Below are positions 1 through 11,790 of a stretch of DNA of 64,000 nucleotides, one piece after another. Source of the DNA: Corylus avellana (taxonomy: Eukaryota; Streptophyta; Magnoliopsida; Fagales; Betulaceae); assembly GCF_901000735.1 (NCBI RefSeq), contig NC_081545.1, positions 4,322,583-4,386,582 of the forward strand. The letters run 5' to 3'. The notes under the pieces are model-generated. The model was given only the letters and a program-made list of their open reading frames with translations, did no database searches and was not told the DNA's origin. The position numbers and the translations under genes are program-made. The number at the start of each line of letters is the position of its first letter. The stretch's first letter is position 1.

Positions 1-915
1 AAGAGCTATTTTAAATAAAAGTAACATTTAGCTCTTTTATTGAGAATGCTCTTATCTATGAAATTTAAAGTTTTTAAGCTATGAATAAGTCTTTTTAAAA
101 CGAATGAAAATTCACTAACGCATTTGTAAAGTTAACCCAAAAATATATTATGCATGGACTATTGCCCCTCTCATTGTTTTCACATTCTATAGGAAAGAAC
201 TTCTTCTTCCATGGCTACCCACCTTGGAGAAAAATCAGATTCCAACTTCAATACCGAAAAATGAAACCATTTTTTTATACAGAAATAAATAACCAAGGGC
301 CACTCAATTAATTTTGTCATTGCCTTTGTGTCCATCCATTAGGAGGCCACCACACAACCACATGTCAACTAGATAGTTACTACACAGCTACATACCTATA
401 TTACGTGGCTAAAGATTAGGAAACACCATCCAAGTACCACCTCTATAATACCGTATAAGAAGGTTCACAAAGCCCAAAAAAGGAATGACATCAAAATAGT
501 CCGAAGACTATTTATGCTTCTCGCAAAAAAAATTATCTGACTGCTCTTCCGCCTGTTTTACTTTGATAGTCTCTCTTATTTTGTTAAGTGCTCATTGTTC
601 AATCCGACCATGAAAAAAATAAATTATGTATTATTGCTTTTATAACAACATTCATGTGTGAAGTAAAACTTCTGATAATTAAGAATTGAAATGCTTAATA
701 GTTGTATTTCAAACATATGGAATAAACCAAATTACAGGAATTTCGTCCTTAATACAACAGATTTAGAGCTAAACCACGAGAAACATGCACTTTGTGGCAA
801 AAAATTGCCCAGAATATACCTATGATCAAATTATTACAATGCATTATTCTACCCAAATTCCAAAAATATAGGAACTGGGAAATGTTCCCATGTAGCTCAA
901 CTTAAGAGAGGTCCC
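1..915. other. Intergenic, 3' flank of isocitrate lyase
   Basis: No coding pattern is seen on either strand. The part next to 916 should hold the 3' UTR and polyadenylation region of the minus-strand isocitrate lyase gene; AT-rich stretches with AATAA-like motifs occur around 835-870, but no single signal can be fixed. The rest is plain AT-rich spacer. Confidence 0.5.
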
Positions 916-3900
916 CTACATTCTTGCCTTGGCAACAACAACATTAGTGCCTTCACCCATGTTCACAGCTCCTGGCCTAGTCCAAGTTTCTTTGAATTGC
1001 TCTTCAGTCACACCTGTAAAATCAATCAAACAAACAAGCAAAAACGTTAATTATAAAAGTGTTTTCACATTTTTCTCTTGTGCAACAACATGAAATGAGG
1101 TGATTGATTGATGAATTGCCTTTGCCCATAGCAGCAGTTGAAGAAATGCCTCCCTGGACAGTCTTGAGGTACTTATCATAGTAGTTTGCACCAGACCATT
1201 TTTGATGAGCAAGTGTGTCAACCCCATTGTTCCTCTCCTCCCTCTGGATCCTCTCCACATAAGCCAGCATTCCCCTCCTTGCATAATCCTTTGCAAAGGT
1301 GTCGATCACAAGAGCATCAGCATGGAAACCTGCCAGAGTTATGAACTGCCAACAGTAGCCCAACCTGGCTATCCTAGGAATGAAATCCTTCATTTGTTCA
1401 TCACTCATCCCAGATGCATCCCAATTGAAAGAAGGTGAGAGATTGTATGCCAACATGATCTCCGGATGCACAGATTTGACACCCTCAGCAAACTTGGTGC
1501 ATTCTACCAAGTCAGGACTTGCACTCTCCATCCAAATAAGATCAGTATGTGGAGCAAAAGCCCAGCCACGGACAATAGCCGCCATCACAGACCCTTTGAA
1601 CCTGTTAGAATATAAATTAAACGATTAAATTCATTAATTTCTAACATTGTATCAATTCATAACTTTGCATTATGAGGATGAATGTTAGAAAATTAAATGA
1701 TTATATTCATCGCTTCCCATAAACTTAAGCCAAACCTGTAAAAACCTTCTCTGGTTCTGGGCAAGTCCCAGTCCCAGAAGAGGTTCTTGAGCCCGAATCT
1801 GTCAGCAATCTCACGCGCTCGCTCATTTGAGAGACACTTATCATAACTAGAATGGTTCATCCATTCATTCAGTCGCCTCCTCTTATCATTCTCTCCAACG
1901 TTCATATTCTTAATGGCATCCGTAACACAATCAGAAAATGTCTTCAACTGAGCCATTGATATCCACCGGTCTTCAAGAGCTTGAAGCTCAGCTCCTGTTT
2001 TCCCAGCAGCCATTGCTTCTGACAAAAGGGTAGCCAAACCCTTCCCCTTAAGGTTTTGGTTTGTCACACCCAAAATAAACTGATGGTCTCTTGTGTCAAT
2101 ATTGCTTTGGATCAAAGTAGCCGCCTCTGCATCAGTTCTTGCCACCAAAATTGTCTCAACCCCCATAACATCAAACTGCAGCCTTGCAGCCACAAGCCTG
2201 TTGATGTGTTCACTCACAGCAACAAGCACTTTCCCAGCCATGTGACCACATTTTTTGGTCACAGATGACTGGTCTTCAATATGAACTCCAGCTGCACCAC
2301 GCTCCACAAAAAGCTTACATAGCTTAACAGTAGCTGTAGTGCCACCAAATCCTGTGTCACCATCTGCTATGATTGGTTTCAAGTAATCAACATATGGGGT
2401 TCGAGCTCTCTCTTCTCTGCTCAGGCTCATTCGTGCCTCTTTCTGCTTTCTGTCATGGTACTGCTGTGCAAAGAATAAATGTTCCACTTTGTTTGGAACA
2501 GTGTCATAGGGGTAGTCGGCAAGATCAGGGCCAGGCTCATTGGTGCTGGTGTGGGTGGATGAGCACTGCCAACCAGAGACATAAATGGAGTCTAGGTGCT
2601 TGGCCATCATGGTTACCTGTCTTAGAATACAAATTAAATTATTAAATTCATTCATTCTTATCTACTTAAACTAGTTTAAAATAAATGATGATTTAACATG
2701 GTATCAAAGCATAGGTCATATTTGAATTTTGTCTCCATTAGGGGTAGGCAAATTAACCGCCTACCGATTACCGACCGCCCGAACCAAAATTAACCGTCAA
2801 TTGATATTTGTGGTTCAAAAACCGGTATAGATTTTTTATACCAAACCGAAATTAACCGAAATTATGGTTGTTATATGGGCCCCCAAGATAGATCGTACCC
2901 AAAAAATACATGTTCAATAAGTTATTTTAGGCTTGTTAGCCAAAACAAAAAAAATTTGGGCCCCCCAAAACAACCAATTTTTTGCCCACTTAAAAATATC
3001 ATTGACCCAATTAAAAGGCCCACGGTTAACCGATTAACCGACTAAAATTAACAGATTACCAAAATTAACCAAAATTTTCAAAATACTGCTATCGGTTAAT
3101 TCACCGATTTAACCGATAGTTTCGGTTAACCGACCGATCATGACTTTTCCAAACCGATACCCACCTCTAGTATCCATCATTCACTTTTCATTTTAATTAA
3201 ATATTCTTTACAAGTGTTAGAATATAAATGAAATGATTAAATTCATTATTTTTTATTAATTTAAAATTTTGAGATAAGTGATATCATTTAACCTGAACAG
3301 GGTCAAGTGCACCAAAAGTCCTAGAGGCAGTGCCATTGGCCTGGTGGGTCTTGAGAGTTCTCCACAGCTTTTTGGCCATTTCATTCGAGCCATAGCCTTG
3401 TTTGAGGGTGCCTCTTAGTGCCACAACATCTCTTGCTGAATATGGACGCCGGGTTAGCTTGAACCTCTCTGAGTTCCACGATGCTTGCACCTCAGCAACT
3501 TCGGCTTCAAACCTTCCTTCTTCTTCCATTATCTGTTTTACAAAATTAATGACTTATTATTATATAATTCAAGGATGTTTTGATTGTGGTCTCCAAAAAT
3601 TTGTGTCATAATCATATCTACAGTTTTAAATGATCCAACAAAAGAAAAGCCAACCATCCCTAGTGAGGTTCACTATGAGTAGTCTCTGTAACTCTGCTGC
3701 AGGATACATTTACATAAACTATGTGTCTACAATTTCATGCTTCTTAGCAGAAAGGGAAGTGATTTTACCTTAAACTAAGAAAAGTACTTAGAAACGCTAT
3801 CAGGAAAATTTCTTGGAAATTTTTAATAAATACTTGAAAAAAAGACTTTAAACTACTGGTGCATATTACTGCATGTTATTGCCTATGGGATGGTTCGGCT

Positions 3901-4956
3901 ACTCCCACTTGGCTTTTGTGGTGGCAGAACCACCTCCAGTTACCAAGCAGGTCGTTTGCCAAAGGGATGCTTTGGTCACCCCAACGGCCACCCCTGTGAC
4001 TTGTAGGTCATGCAAGTTACTTCTTCCTTGCCTTGTTTTGAACTATTCATCTAAAATGAACAATTCAAATTAGAGGTATTGCACCACACAAGGAAGGAAT
4101 TGGGGGGTGGCTGATGTAGGCCATGGCCCCCAACACAAGGAAAAAAAAAATTGAGGGAAAAAAAAAAAAATTGGAATTTTTTTTTTTTTTATTGGCCCCT
4201 ACCCACTAAAATTTGTGGCACTTGCCCCTACCCATGCCAAAGTTTGGCTCCATCCTTGATGCCACCATGTACAATACCCTAGATATTGCACGCAATTCAA
4301 TCCGCAATTCGGACCGGCAATAAGTAGAATAGAGATGCTCAATCTTCTAAAAGACTTCCTCCAACATGTTGTGTGTTACCTATGCTAAAAGGAAAAGAAC
4401 ATTGTTGCAGGAGTAGTCAAAATCTCCACCTATGTGTTAATGCATGTCATAATTTCAGTCTGGTTCTCAGAGACAACTCCAAAACTTGAGAGAGAGTGAT
4501 CCATGGATGCTAAAATAGTGGTAGAAGGATTGATAAATGTAAGATGCATCAACTGATGGCCTTAATTACTTTATTGAACAAATCATAGCAAACTATCTAA
4601 AACCATTGCATGTGTTTAAATGCAATGTTTTTAAGCAGTAATTATCTCACAGAACAAAAATCTGATGGGAGTCAGAGGGATTGATGGTATTATGCAGAAA
4701 TAGTCAGCAATACATAGTAATTATTTCAACATGATTATGTGGGTGTTGCTCACCATGATTTGTGCAGGGAAATTAAGAAATTCTACTGCAACATATGAGC
4801 TCAAAAACATGCAAGACTCATTGCATGAACTCCTAAGTATTATTGAACTTCCAATGAGAGAAAAAATAAAGGAAAAGAAAAGGAAGAAGAAGAAGAAGAG
4901 AAATGGGGGCTGCTGGGTATGCTTACCATTGAAGGCACTGAGTAAGATGCAGCCAT
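916..4956 (-). CDS. ICL: Isocitrate lyase, glyoxylate cycle
   Basis: Cleaves isocitrate to glyoxylate and succinate in glyoxysomes/peroxisomes, the entry step of the glyoxylate cycle that turns seed or senescence lipid into sugar. Coding exons read on the minus strand: 4927-4956, 3293-3532, 1736-2616, 1120-1601, 916-1013; together 1731 nt, 576 aa, the usual plant length. The first exon codes only [10 protein letters not shown], the expected plant N-terminus, and is split from MEEEGRF by a 1.39 kb intron. The catalytic KKCGH motif is at residues 211-215 (Cys213). The protein ends in A-R-M, a PTS1-like peroxisomal signal. All reading frames join without a stop. Introns 1-3 are GT-AG. The last intron (1014-1119) has a GC donor: only GC at 1119-1118 keeps the K-G-V-T-E-E frame. 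Nothing suggests loss of function. Confidence 0.97.
2739..3169. mobile_element. hAT-type non-autonomous element, AACCG-rich, in ICL intron 2
   Basis: A 431 bp element starting TAGGGGTAGGCA and ending in the diverged inverse ACCCACCTCTA. It is flanked by GTCTCCAT (2731-2738) and GTATCCAT (3170-3177), an 8 bp target duplication with one mismatch. The interior is packed with AACCG/CGGTTA runs in both directions. Length of duplication and TAGGGGTGGGC-like ends fit hAT elements. No coding capacity. It makes up most of intron 2 of isocitrate lyase. Confidence 0.8.
3870..4270. repeat. Repeat remnants inside ICL intron 1
   Basis: A GC-richer patch (3880-4030) with 'ggttcggctac' and 'accacc' runs resembles the centre of the foldback element at 10100-10494. 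It is followed by a piece rich in 'ggcccc', 'cccctaccca' and 'ggctcc' that resembles sequence at 63540-63700. No ends could be defined; probably old transposon fragments. No exon is needed from this stretch. Confidence 0.35.
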
Positions 4957-5070
4957 GGCAGAACTTTAGCAGAACTTTTTTTTTTTTTTTTTTTCTTTTT
5001 CTTTTTGGTTAGGAAATAATTTCTAAAGCAACTAGGAGAAAGTTGATGCAAAAGCTATCCCAAGCCCCTC

Positions 5071-5078
5071 AATTTATA
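5071..5078 (-). promoter_or_regulatory. Candidate TATA box of isocitrate lyase
   Basis: TATAAATT on the minus strand, 115 bp upstream of the start codon, a normal plant TATA-to-ATG distance. The 5' UTR would then contain the long T/CT tract seen at 4977-5006 (plus strand). Placed by position only. Confidence 0.5.
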
Positions 5079-5079
5079 A

Positions 5080-6000
5080 CACAAGGGGGGGAAATCACAT
5101 CCCTTGTGAAGATGATTCCCTTGTGGATAAGAAAAAAACAAAAACCAAGAAAACCTCCTCTGCAATTTTCCATTTATGTTTATCTCATCTCTTTAAATAA
5201 ATGTTCTCATTGTTATCCTAAGAAAAGTGAGTGAAACTTGTCCGATGGAAGCAGCATTTTCAGGCACGTAGGAGGTGGCACTTCTCCACCTATCCTGTTC
5301 CACCATGCTTGTCTTCTTTCATTCTGCCTGATGTCACTCTTCCCATTGCTAGCTAACTGATTCTGTTTTTGACGTTTGTGATTTCTTTAGAAGTTTAATT
5401 AGGAAATAATTGTTGACGTTTCTTTATCTGCTCTATAACAAGTAATTAAGACCTAACACTTGGAATGTTTAACTGAAATAACAACAAATTGTAGAGTCCT
5501 TTACCAGTTATTTAAAAAGTCAAGCTGATATAAAAAGATATATTTAATTATTTAATTAACATTTTAAAAAACTAGTCCTACAATCGTCAATGGTTTTTTG
5601 AATACTAAACACCCATTCAATAACTCAGGGTAAACACAAACCACATTGTACACAAAATACAAAACATCGCCTGAACCAAACACGGAGTATACCTGTAGTC
5701 TAAATTTGTCTATGTCATCCCAAACATAAAAAGAAATATTAAAATATTAATTAAATGATTAAATTTACATTATCTTATCAATTTAAGATTTTTTGGATCA
5801 TTCTCTCTACTTCTTTACCATATTCAATAAATTTCTCCCCATCTTTCATGGTAGATGTAACTTAACCAATGTCACCACATAAATATGTCTTTTTATGTAC
5901 TACATTATTCTTGTTTACTGTTTTTTACTATACACACCATTTTTTTCTTTTTGGTCTTTGGTATTATACCCACTGTCTTAATTGCACAAGTTAAACTAGT
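5080..6000. other. Intergenic, nothing recognised
   Basis: Upstream region of isocitrate lyase, AT-rich with no convincing coding frame. Short open frames around 5043-5234 have no recognisable composition or motif. Confidence 0.5.
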
Positions 6001-6009
6001 TACGACATA

Positions 6010-6360
6010 ATTTAGTGTGTGTGGTAGGGTTGTCATTGAGTTGAGTCAAGCTTTCGGATTCTAAGACCAGCTCGTTTATGAAGATGCCTATTCGAGCTTA
6101 AAGCAAGTTATAAAATGTGTGTCCAAACTTGACTCGATAGAGGCTTGAGCTCATTGAGATCAATGTCATTCGAACCAAGCTGACTACTCAATAGGCTTGG
6201 CTCAACTTGAGCTCAAGCTATACTATTAAATTTTGAATGTATGATCCAAGTTGAGTTTGAGCTCGAAAAAAAAAAAAAAAAAAAAAAAAAACTTTTACTA
6301 AATTCTTATCTATCAACTTGAGCCGACAAGAGCCGCAACATGTAAAATTTTAAATAAGTC
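6010..6360. repeat. GAGCTC/AAGCTT-rich dispersed repeat
   Basis: Dense 'gagctc', 'cttgagct' and 'caagct' words, broken by an A-run at 6267-6291. Such word-rich elements are common as short hAT-like non-autonomous repeats in dicots; related wording recurs at 8040-8100 and 37316-37600. Ends and target duplication were not resolved. Confidence 0.4.
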
Positions 6361-6659
6361 TTATTTTAGCTAAAGCCAACAAGAGAAGTGTACGTTGTGA
6401 GATGCTGCGGTTGACACAGCACATGGGCGAATTGGGATCAGCATATATATAATAACTTATTTATGGTCACCTATAGGCTATGGCAACAACCACGGGACTT
6501 GCTACAACACAGTCTCCTCACCATCTCTTCACCATCTTCCTTCTTTCAACATCTTGATTTTTTCACAAAAAAAAAAAAAAAAAAAAATACAAGAGAGAGG
6601 AGATGGTGAGGAGAATGAAAAAGAGCATTTCTCCAACAACCACCTAGTGGTATTTACAA

Positions 6660-7180
6660 GGTTAATTTTGGGATGGTGGCACATGGGCGCATTGGGATCA
6701 GCATTATTGTACGAGATTACATGGGTGTTGTTGTGGCTGAACGTAGTAATATTTTGAATTATCTCTCTAAACTAATTGTGGCAGAAGCAATGGCAGCCTT
6801 AAATGTAGTGAAATTATGTAGTGAGCTTGATTTTTTTGATATAATTCTGGAAGGGGACGCCTTGCAAACTGTCACTGCAATCAACATGGTTGGTAAAAAT
6901 TTGAGTAAGATTGGCCATTTCATCGAGGGTATTAAAGAAGGGTTGCGCTAGCTGAGATTGTGGAGGATCGCATGTATAAAGAGGGAGATGAATTCAGCTG
7001 CTCATAGTCTCGCCGAAAAGGCTATTTTAACTGTTGTAGATAAAATTTGGATTGATGAAATTTCAAATTGCGTCTACGGTATTGTAACTAGGGAACTTTT
7101 GCCCCTACTCGATTGATGTTTTCAATAAAGTCTTATATTCGTTAAAAGAAAAGAAAAGAAAAGAAAAGAAAAAAAAAAAA
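6660..7180 (+). pseudogene. 5'-truncated LINE remnant with RNase H domain
   Basis: The frame from 6673 reads a reverse-transcriptase-associated RNase H (RVT_3) type sequence, including VRDYMG, AEAMAAL and ILEGDALQTV. A TAG at 6949-6951 interrupts it, after which the same frame continues with MNSAAHSLAEKA, the usual RNase H tail motif. About 100 bp later comes an AATAAA-like signal (7123) and an A-rich tail (7147-7180). This is what a 3' end of a plant L1-type LINE looks like. No endonuclease or polymerase domain precedes it, so it is a dead, 5'-truncated copy. The stop codon and lack of upstream domains exclude function. Confidence 0.75.
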
Positions 7181-7194
7181 GAAAAAGCTTTAGA

Positions 7195-8950
7195 TATATA
7201 TATAACTATAATTTTATAGGTGACCGTCTATATAAAAGTTATAACTTTATACTATAATTTGTGTAAATTTGTGAGTAATTACTACTTGTATATTTATTTA
7301 GAGTATAAATATATACTATATAACTATATAAGGCATATTATACAATATGCCTGCATACATGCATGGAGTTCTATTGCACGTGTGCATAATGTGTGCGGTT
7401 CCATTCACAATATAGTTTATATGTAACAAATTAATAATATGTTATTATATGTAACTAGAGAGTAAAAACCACGTATGAGCAGGTGGTAAATCTAGTATAC
7501 TATATATAAGTCCCCTCGGAGTGTACTATATATAATTAATTAACTATAGTATAAGTATATAACTATATAGTTTTATTTCTGAGATAACATGATATAACCA
7601 TGTATGATGTGTCATAGATTTTGTTTATACAAATAGTTATATACTTATATACTAAATATTTAATATAGTTATATTGTCATATACTAACTATTAATAACTT
7701 AATATGTTAGTTTAAGAACTAACTAGTCGGCATGTTAATATATAAAAAAAATATACTATATGCTTAGTTAGAAACATTGATACATACATTCATAGACCAT
7801 AGTAATACTATCATCAAAGTATTATAATCAATATGTAATACTAGGCTTACTTAGTTAGTTACTAACTAAACTAGTATTATTTAGTATGTGCCCTTTTTTT
7901 TCTTTCTTTATCAAGCAACCTATAGACTATAGTTAACTACTTAACTATGCTTACATAGTTACATAATATATATTAATCAACTGGTTAATAACTTAATAGG
8001 TTAAATAAGACTAAGTTAGCATATACTTATACACACATATACGAGTTAAGCTCTTGAGTCAGGTCAAACTTTAGATGAGGTATGCTCGTGAGCTTAGACT
8101 AATGGTGCAATCTTCCAATCTGATATCATGTGGTTGTTTCGGCCACATTATCAACAACCTAAAAGTTGCGTGTGTTGGCCACAATATTTTTTTAGAATAG
8201 GAGTAAAAATTATATTTTACTTTTCAATTTTTGAATAAGTTCACGAAAATTTGGTATGTATGTTGAACTGTTTTGAATAGGTTCACAAAAAAATGTGGAA
8301 ATTATTTTTTACGAGTTCATTTTTCTTTTCTCTAGTTGGAAGATATGCAAGCCTTTCTCTCCAAGTGGCTACATGAAGAACGTGACACATGTAAAGTAGA
8401 TTAAAATAATAGTATTAATATGTGCCGAATTTGGTGGTAAAATGGATAATGGAAGAAGTTCCATAGTTATCTTTTGAAATAGATAAAGAGCTTATAAATT
8501 TTTCTTGGGATTATTGTACAATATTTTGTAAGTTTAGGAGCATGAAATTATATAAAGAGTACACCCTTTTTGTGGGTGTTTGTTAAGACGGTGACGATAT
8601 AGATTAGACGGTAGAGAATTCTGAAATTTGGATTCCCGAGGAGGTGAAGGATAAGCCTACCTCATCTCAAAACTACATGGCAAATCTATCCTGAATTATT
8701 ATTTTAATGATAACAGGAATCACAGAAACTTGTTTTCTCGTTCACACTAAAAAAGAAAAAAAAAAAAAAGATATGATAGCAGTCGTGGCACTCATATGAT
8801 TGGACCAAATTTATGGATCAAGTAATATATTGTCGTATTCATCCAATAAAGAAATATTATGTCATCTTAGCATAAAAATCGTCCGACATGTATGATTACA
8901 TAATTACAATTATGACTTCAGACACGAAAATCATAAATCTTAACTATTTA
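7195..8950. other. Intergenic, very AT-rich
   Basis: Long stretches of TATA, ATAT and TAGTTA words (7195-8000), then mixed spacer. A GAGCTT/GTCAGGTC word patch (8040-8100) echoes the repeat at 6010. No coding signal or defined element ends. Confidence 0.5.
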
Positions 8951-8953
8951 TTA

Positions 8954-9282
8954 GGGGAAACGCGATGACTATTTTCTCATTAACTACTAATTTTACATTA
9001 CGACTCTATTAAACTATTATTTTGTTATAAAAACTCATCTTTTGTCCGTGAAGGTTGTTAAGTTGGACGGTCAACCCTGTAAATAGTACCATAAACAGTA
9101 CCTACGCCGTGAATAGTGTTGTGAACAATACGTGTTGACCGTCTGACTTAACGGCCTTAACTGACGAAATGAAGGTTTTGATAATAAAATGTTAATTTGA
9201 TGGGGTCATAATGTAAAGTTGATAGTTGATGGAGGAAATTATCATCGCGTGAAAGTTCATTGGAGGAAAGGATAATTTCCCC
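8954..9282. mobile_element. Mutator-type foldback MITE
   Basis: A 329 bp element beginning GGGGAAACGCGATG and ending TTATCC-type sequence to TTTCCCC, flanked on both sides by the 9 bp repeat TATTTATTA (8945-8953 and 9283-9291). The two halves are long, imperfect inverted repeats meeting near 9060-9150; the right arm carries about 35 extra bases. A 9 bp target duplication is the Mutator hallmark. No coding capacity. Confidence 0.82.
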
Positions 9283-9299
9283 TATTTATTACGTGACTT

Positions 9300-9460
9300 C
9301 GGCTTTTAACGATCTCATATAAAAATTAATTGGTCTTCAATGAGGAAAGCCAAAGCCTTTAATAACATTCAAAATTACACTCTACAAAACATATTCTAAA
9401 AGCTGTTCAAGTAAGTAGAGCAACAATGTTGCACCTCAATAATAACCTTCTTGCTAACAG
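9300..9460. repeat. Dispersed repeat unit shared with 44345-44720
   Basis: Shares the word order 'atctcat-taaaaattaattgg-tattcaa...aattgcactct...aacat...ttaagag...ttacacctcaataat' with two units at about 44345-44500 and 44575-44720 and their copies near 56825-57200. Family unknown; non-coding. Confidence 0.5.
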
Positions 9461-9639
9461 TTTTATTCTCGATATAACTTCGCGGTAAAACATCATGTAG
9501 ACACGATAGAAGTCATTGGTTGAAGTCTAATCATTCCTAAACTTATACATTAGCAGAAATCATCGGTTCGAATGTGCTTATCCACAAGTTTTTAAATAAG
9601 AAGAGAGCAAAATAAATTATACAAATAGATTTTTTTTCT

Positions 9640-10058
9640 TAATTAGTCATGAGTAAGATTACCTAATACACACAAGTAGCTAGGTAGGTGCATGGTGTAC
9701 AGACAAATTAAAAGTCTTGGAAAGTGGCATTCAAATACGTATTAGAAGGATTGGGATCACACGTCATGGACATGGGAGGATGAAAGAGACGAGGTGCTCA
9801 TGGATTGTAGCTAGCTGAGTTTCTAGAAAATTAAAAAAATAAATAAATAAAAAATGATGGCGGTGGTCGCAGAATGAGGCTAAAAGAGGGAGAAGATATG
9901 ACGATGTTTGTTCTTGGGAGCTGTGGCATTCAAAATGTATGGGCTTTCCTGGCTTGGATTGAGGGTTGGGACAAACCATTGGTGCCGACCCTGGTAAGGG
10001 TTAAGGTTTTAGCATTTCGAGGAAAAAGATCTTCACAAACCTCACATTTCTTTGGAGT

Positions 10059-10090
<32 letters not shown>
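9640..10090. other. Intergenic, nothing recognised
   Basis: Spacer ending in a T-tract (10072-10093). Short open frames on both strands over 9764-9979 have no recognisable content. Confidence 0.4.
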
Positions 10091-10091
<1 letters not shown>

Positions 10092-10099
10092 TTCTTTTT

Positions 10100-10494
10100 A
10101 CTTAAGTTTTAATTCGCATCACAAATGGTACCTAACTTTTTGGTAAATATCAGTTTAATACATATGTCACCATTTTATCAGCCAAACTAATGAATTGTTA
10201 TAAGGGTAGTTTCGGCCATCTTCGACGCCTGGTCTAGGGCCCTTGGGGTGGTTCGGCTACCCTCAATAGCTAAAAATGAATTGGTCAAAACCACTTCCAA
10301 AGGCTATGGGGGGTGGCTCGACCACCCCCCAGAGGCTATAAGGTGGTCAAACTACCCCTAGACCAACTGCATGGATGGTCAAAACTAACTCTATGGTAGT
10401 CTATTAATTTGGCTGATGGAATGTTGACAAAAGTACTAAACTGGTATTTGTCCATAAGTAAGGTACAATTTCTAATACGAATTGAAACTTAAGT
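10100..10494. mobile_element. Foldback MITE with GC-rich centre
   Basis: Starts ACTTAAGTTTTAATTCG and ends with its diverged inverse at ACTTAAGT; the arms (about 75 bp) match imperfectly and include TTTGGTAAATA-like words. The centre (10210-10370) is GC-rich with 'ggtggttcggctac' and 'ggtggctcgaccacc'. Flanks are A/T homopolymers, so the target duplication could not be read. Superfamily unassigned. Confidence 0.6.
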
Positions 10495-10607
10495 GAGAAA
10501 AAATTAAAAAGTAAAAACCTACTTACTAAAAAGGCAATTAACCATTTTTTTTTTTCTTGACATTTCTTTGAAGATTGGTATAATGGTGTATCCTTTTTTT
10601 ATTCTTT

Positions 10608-10968
10608 GGGTAAAGTCCACTTAACCCTCTCAAACTACCACATTAATGATAATCTACCCCCTAAATTAACAATTACCACAATTTACCCTCCAAACTACCA
10701 AAACAATGACAATGTACCCCCACTTTTAACAAAATGACGAAACTACCCTTACTAAAATAAAAACAAAAATAATAATTTTTTTTTTCAAAATTTTCAAGGT
10801 ATTTTTGTCGTATTGAAAATTATATAGGAGTAATTTCGTCACTTTGATAGTATTGGGGGTACATTGTCATTGTTTTGGTAGTTTTGGAGGTAAATTGTGG
10901 CAATTGATAGTTTGGGAGATAGATTGTCATTATGGTGGTAGTTTGATGGAGTTATGTGGACTTTACCC
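10608..10968. mobile_element. Mutator-type foldback MITE
   Basis: A 361 bp element starting GGGTAAAGTCCAC and ending GTGGACTTTACCC, flanked by a perfect 9 bp repeat TTATTCTTT (10599-10607 and 10969-10977). The arms, over 110 bp each, contain CAAACTACCA words and mirror each other around an AT-rich centre at about 10770. No coding capacity. Confidence 0.87.
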
Positions 10969-10999
10969 TTATTCTTTTTATTTTTGGCTTGAGCATTAT

Positions 11000-11560
11000 C
11001 TATCTTCTTTGTATACAAGTGAAAATATTTTTGTTGGAGAGAGACAAATACTAAGGAGTCAAACAAGAATAAATTAATATACATATTAAGCACCACTTCT
11101 AGCCCAAAAGCCTAAGCTAACTGGCTTGAATCTACTTAGGTATATTAATTACTCTTTTTTGTTGTATTTTATCAATGTGGGACACAAACCTCACAAATGC
11201 TTGCACAACAATTTTCATTAATTATTCTTTCATATAATATTATAATTATACTTCAAGGAAATTGTCATGCCACTACATTCAGTTTAGCTTCTTGCATTTT
11301 AAATTTTTTTTCCAATTGGGTTCATGTCTTTTGTTTGAAATCCAAATAGATTTTTCTATTTATTGTTTTTATTAATTTTCTGATATAATTCATGTAAAAT
11401 TTCAATGACATCGCTGAAACCCACAGCAAGGGATTGCTTCTACTTCTACCATCTTTCCTTGTTGAGGGCATGGTCATTTCAAATGGCGTGATAATATATA
11501 TTATTTAATTTATAAATCTAATTTGGATCATGATATAGATTTTTCAATTTCACTTGCAAT
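11000..11560. other. Intergenic, nothing recognised
   Basis: AT-rich spacer. Words such as 'cccaaaagcctaagct' at 11103 belong to the dispersed repeat also seen at 32700-33380 and 45640-45700. Confidence 0.4.
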
Positions 11561-11569
11561 GAAAAGAAT

Positions 11570-11790
11570 GTTAATCCCTCCGGCCTACCCCTTTATTGAA
11601 GACAAAGGTTAGAGGTCTCCCACCTCCATCATTTAAACTTGTGACCCATGTGACCCATGCCTCGCACTCCTCTCAACATGGACCGATTGAATAGCGGGCT
11701 TTGCCTAGAAATTAACTTTGCACTCGGTGAGTTTTAAATCTTAGACCTAAAGTCTCCGGCTTTTACCAACTGAACAAACCACAATGTCCC
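11570..11790 (-). mobile_element. Candidate tRNA-derived SINE
   Basis: On the minus strand the 5' part holds a polymerase III A-box-like TGTTCAGTTGGTAA followed, about 30 nt on, by a degenerate B-box-like AGATTTAAAACTC. This is the spacing of a tRNA-like head. The body runs down to about 11570. No clear target duplication. Confidence 0.45.

Noticed and set aside
2741..3130. AACCG runs considered as degenerate telomeric repeat
   Set aside because: The plant telomere unit CCCTAAA is absent; the runs occur in both orientations inside an element with hAT-type ends and an 8 bp duplication.
4731..5012. 93-codon plus-strand frame ending in a poly-Phe run
   Set aside because: Antisense to the first exon and promoter of isocitrate lyase, driven by A- and T-tracts.
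6419..6710. Repeat of 'acatgggcg.attgggatcagcat' at 6421 and 6680 considered as LINE target duplication
   Set aside because: The second copy lies inside the RNase H coding part, not at the poly-A end, so it cannot be the target duplication; probably a small local duplication.
9520..9590. 'catcggttcgaatgtgc' considered as a tRNA gene or SINE B box
   Set aside because: No matching A box or cloverleaf could be found at the right distance.
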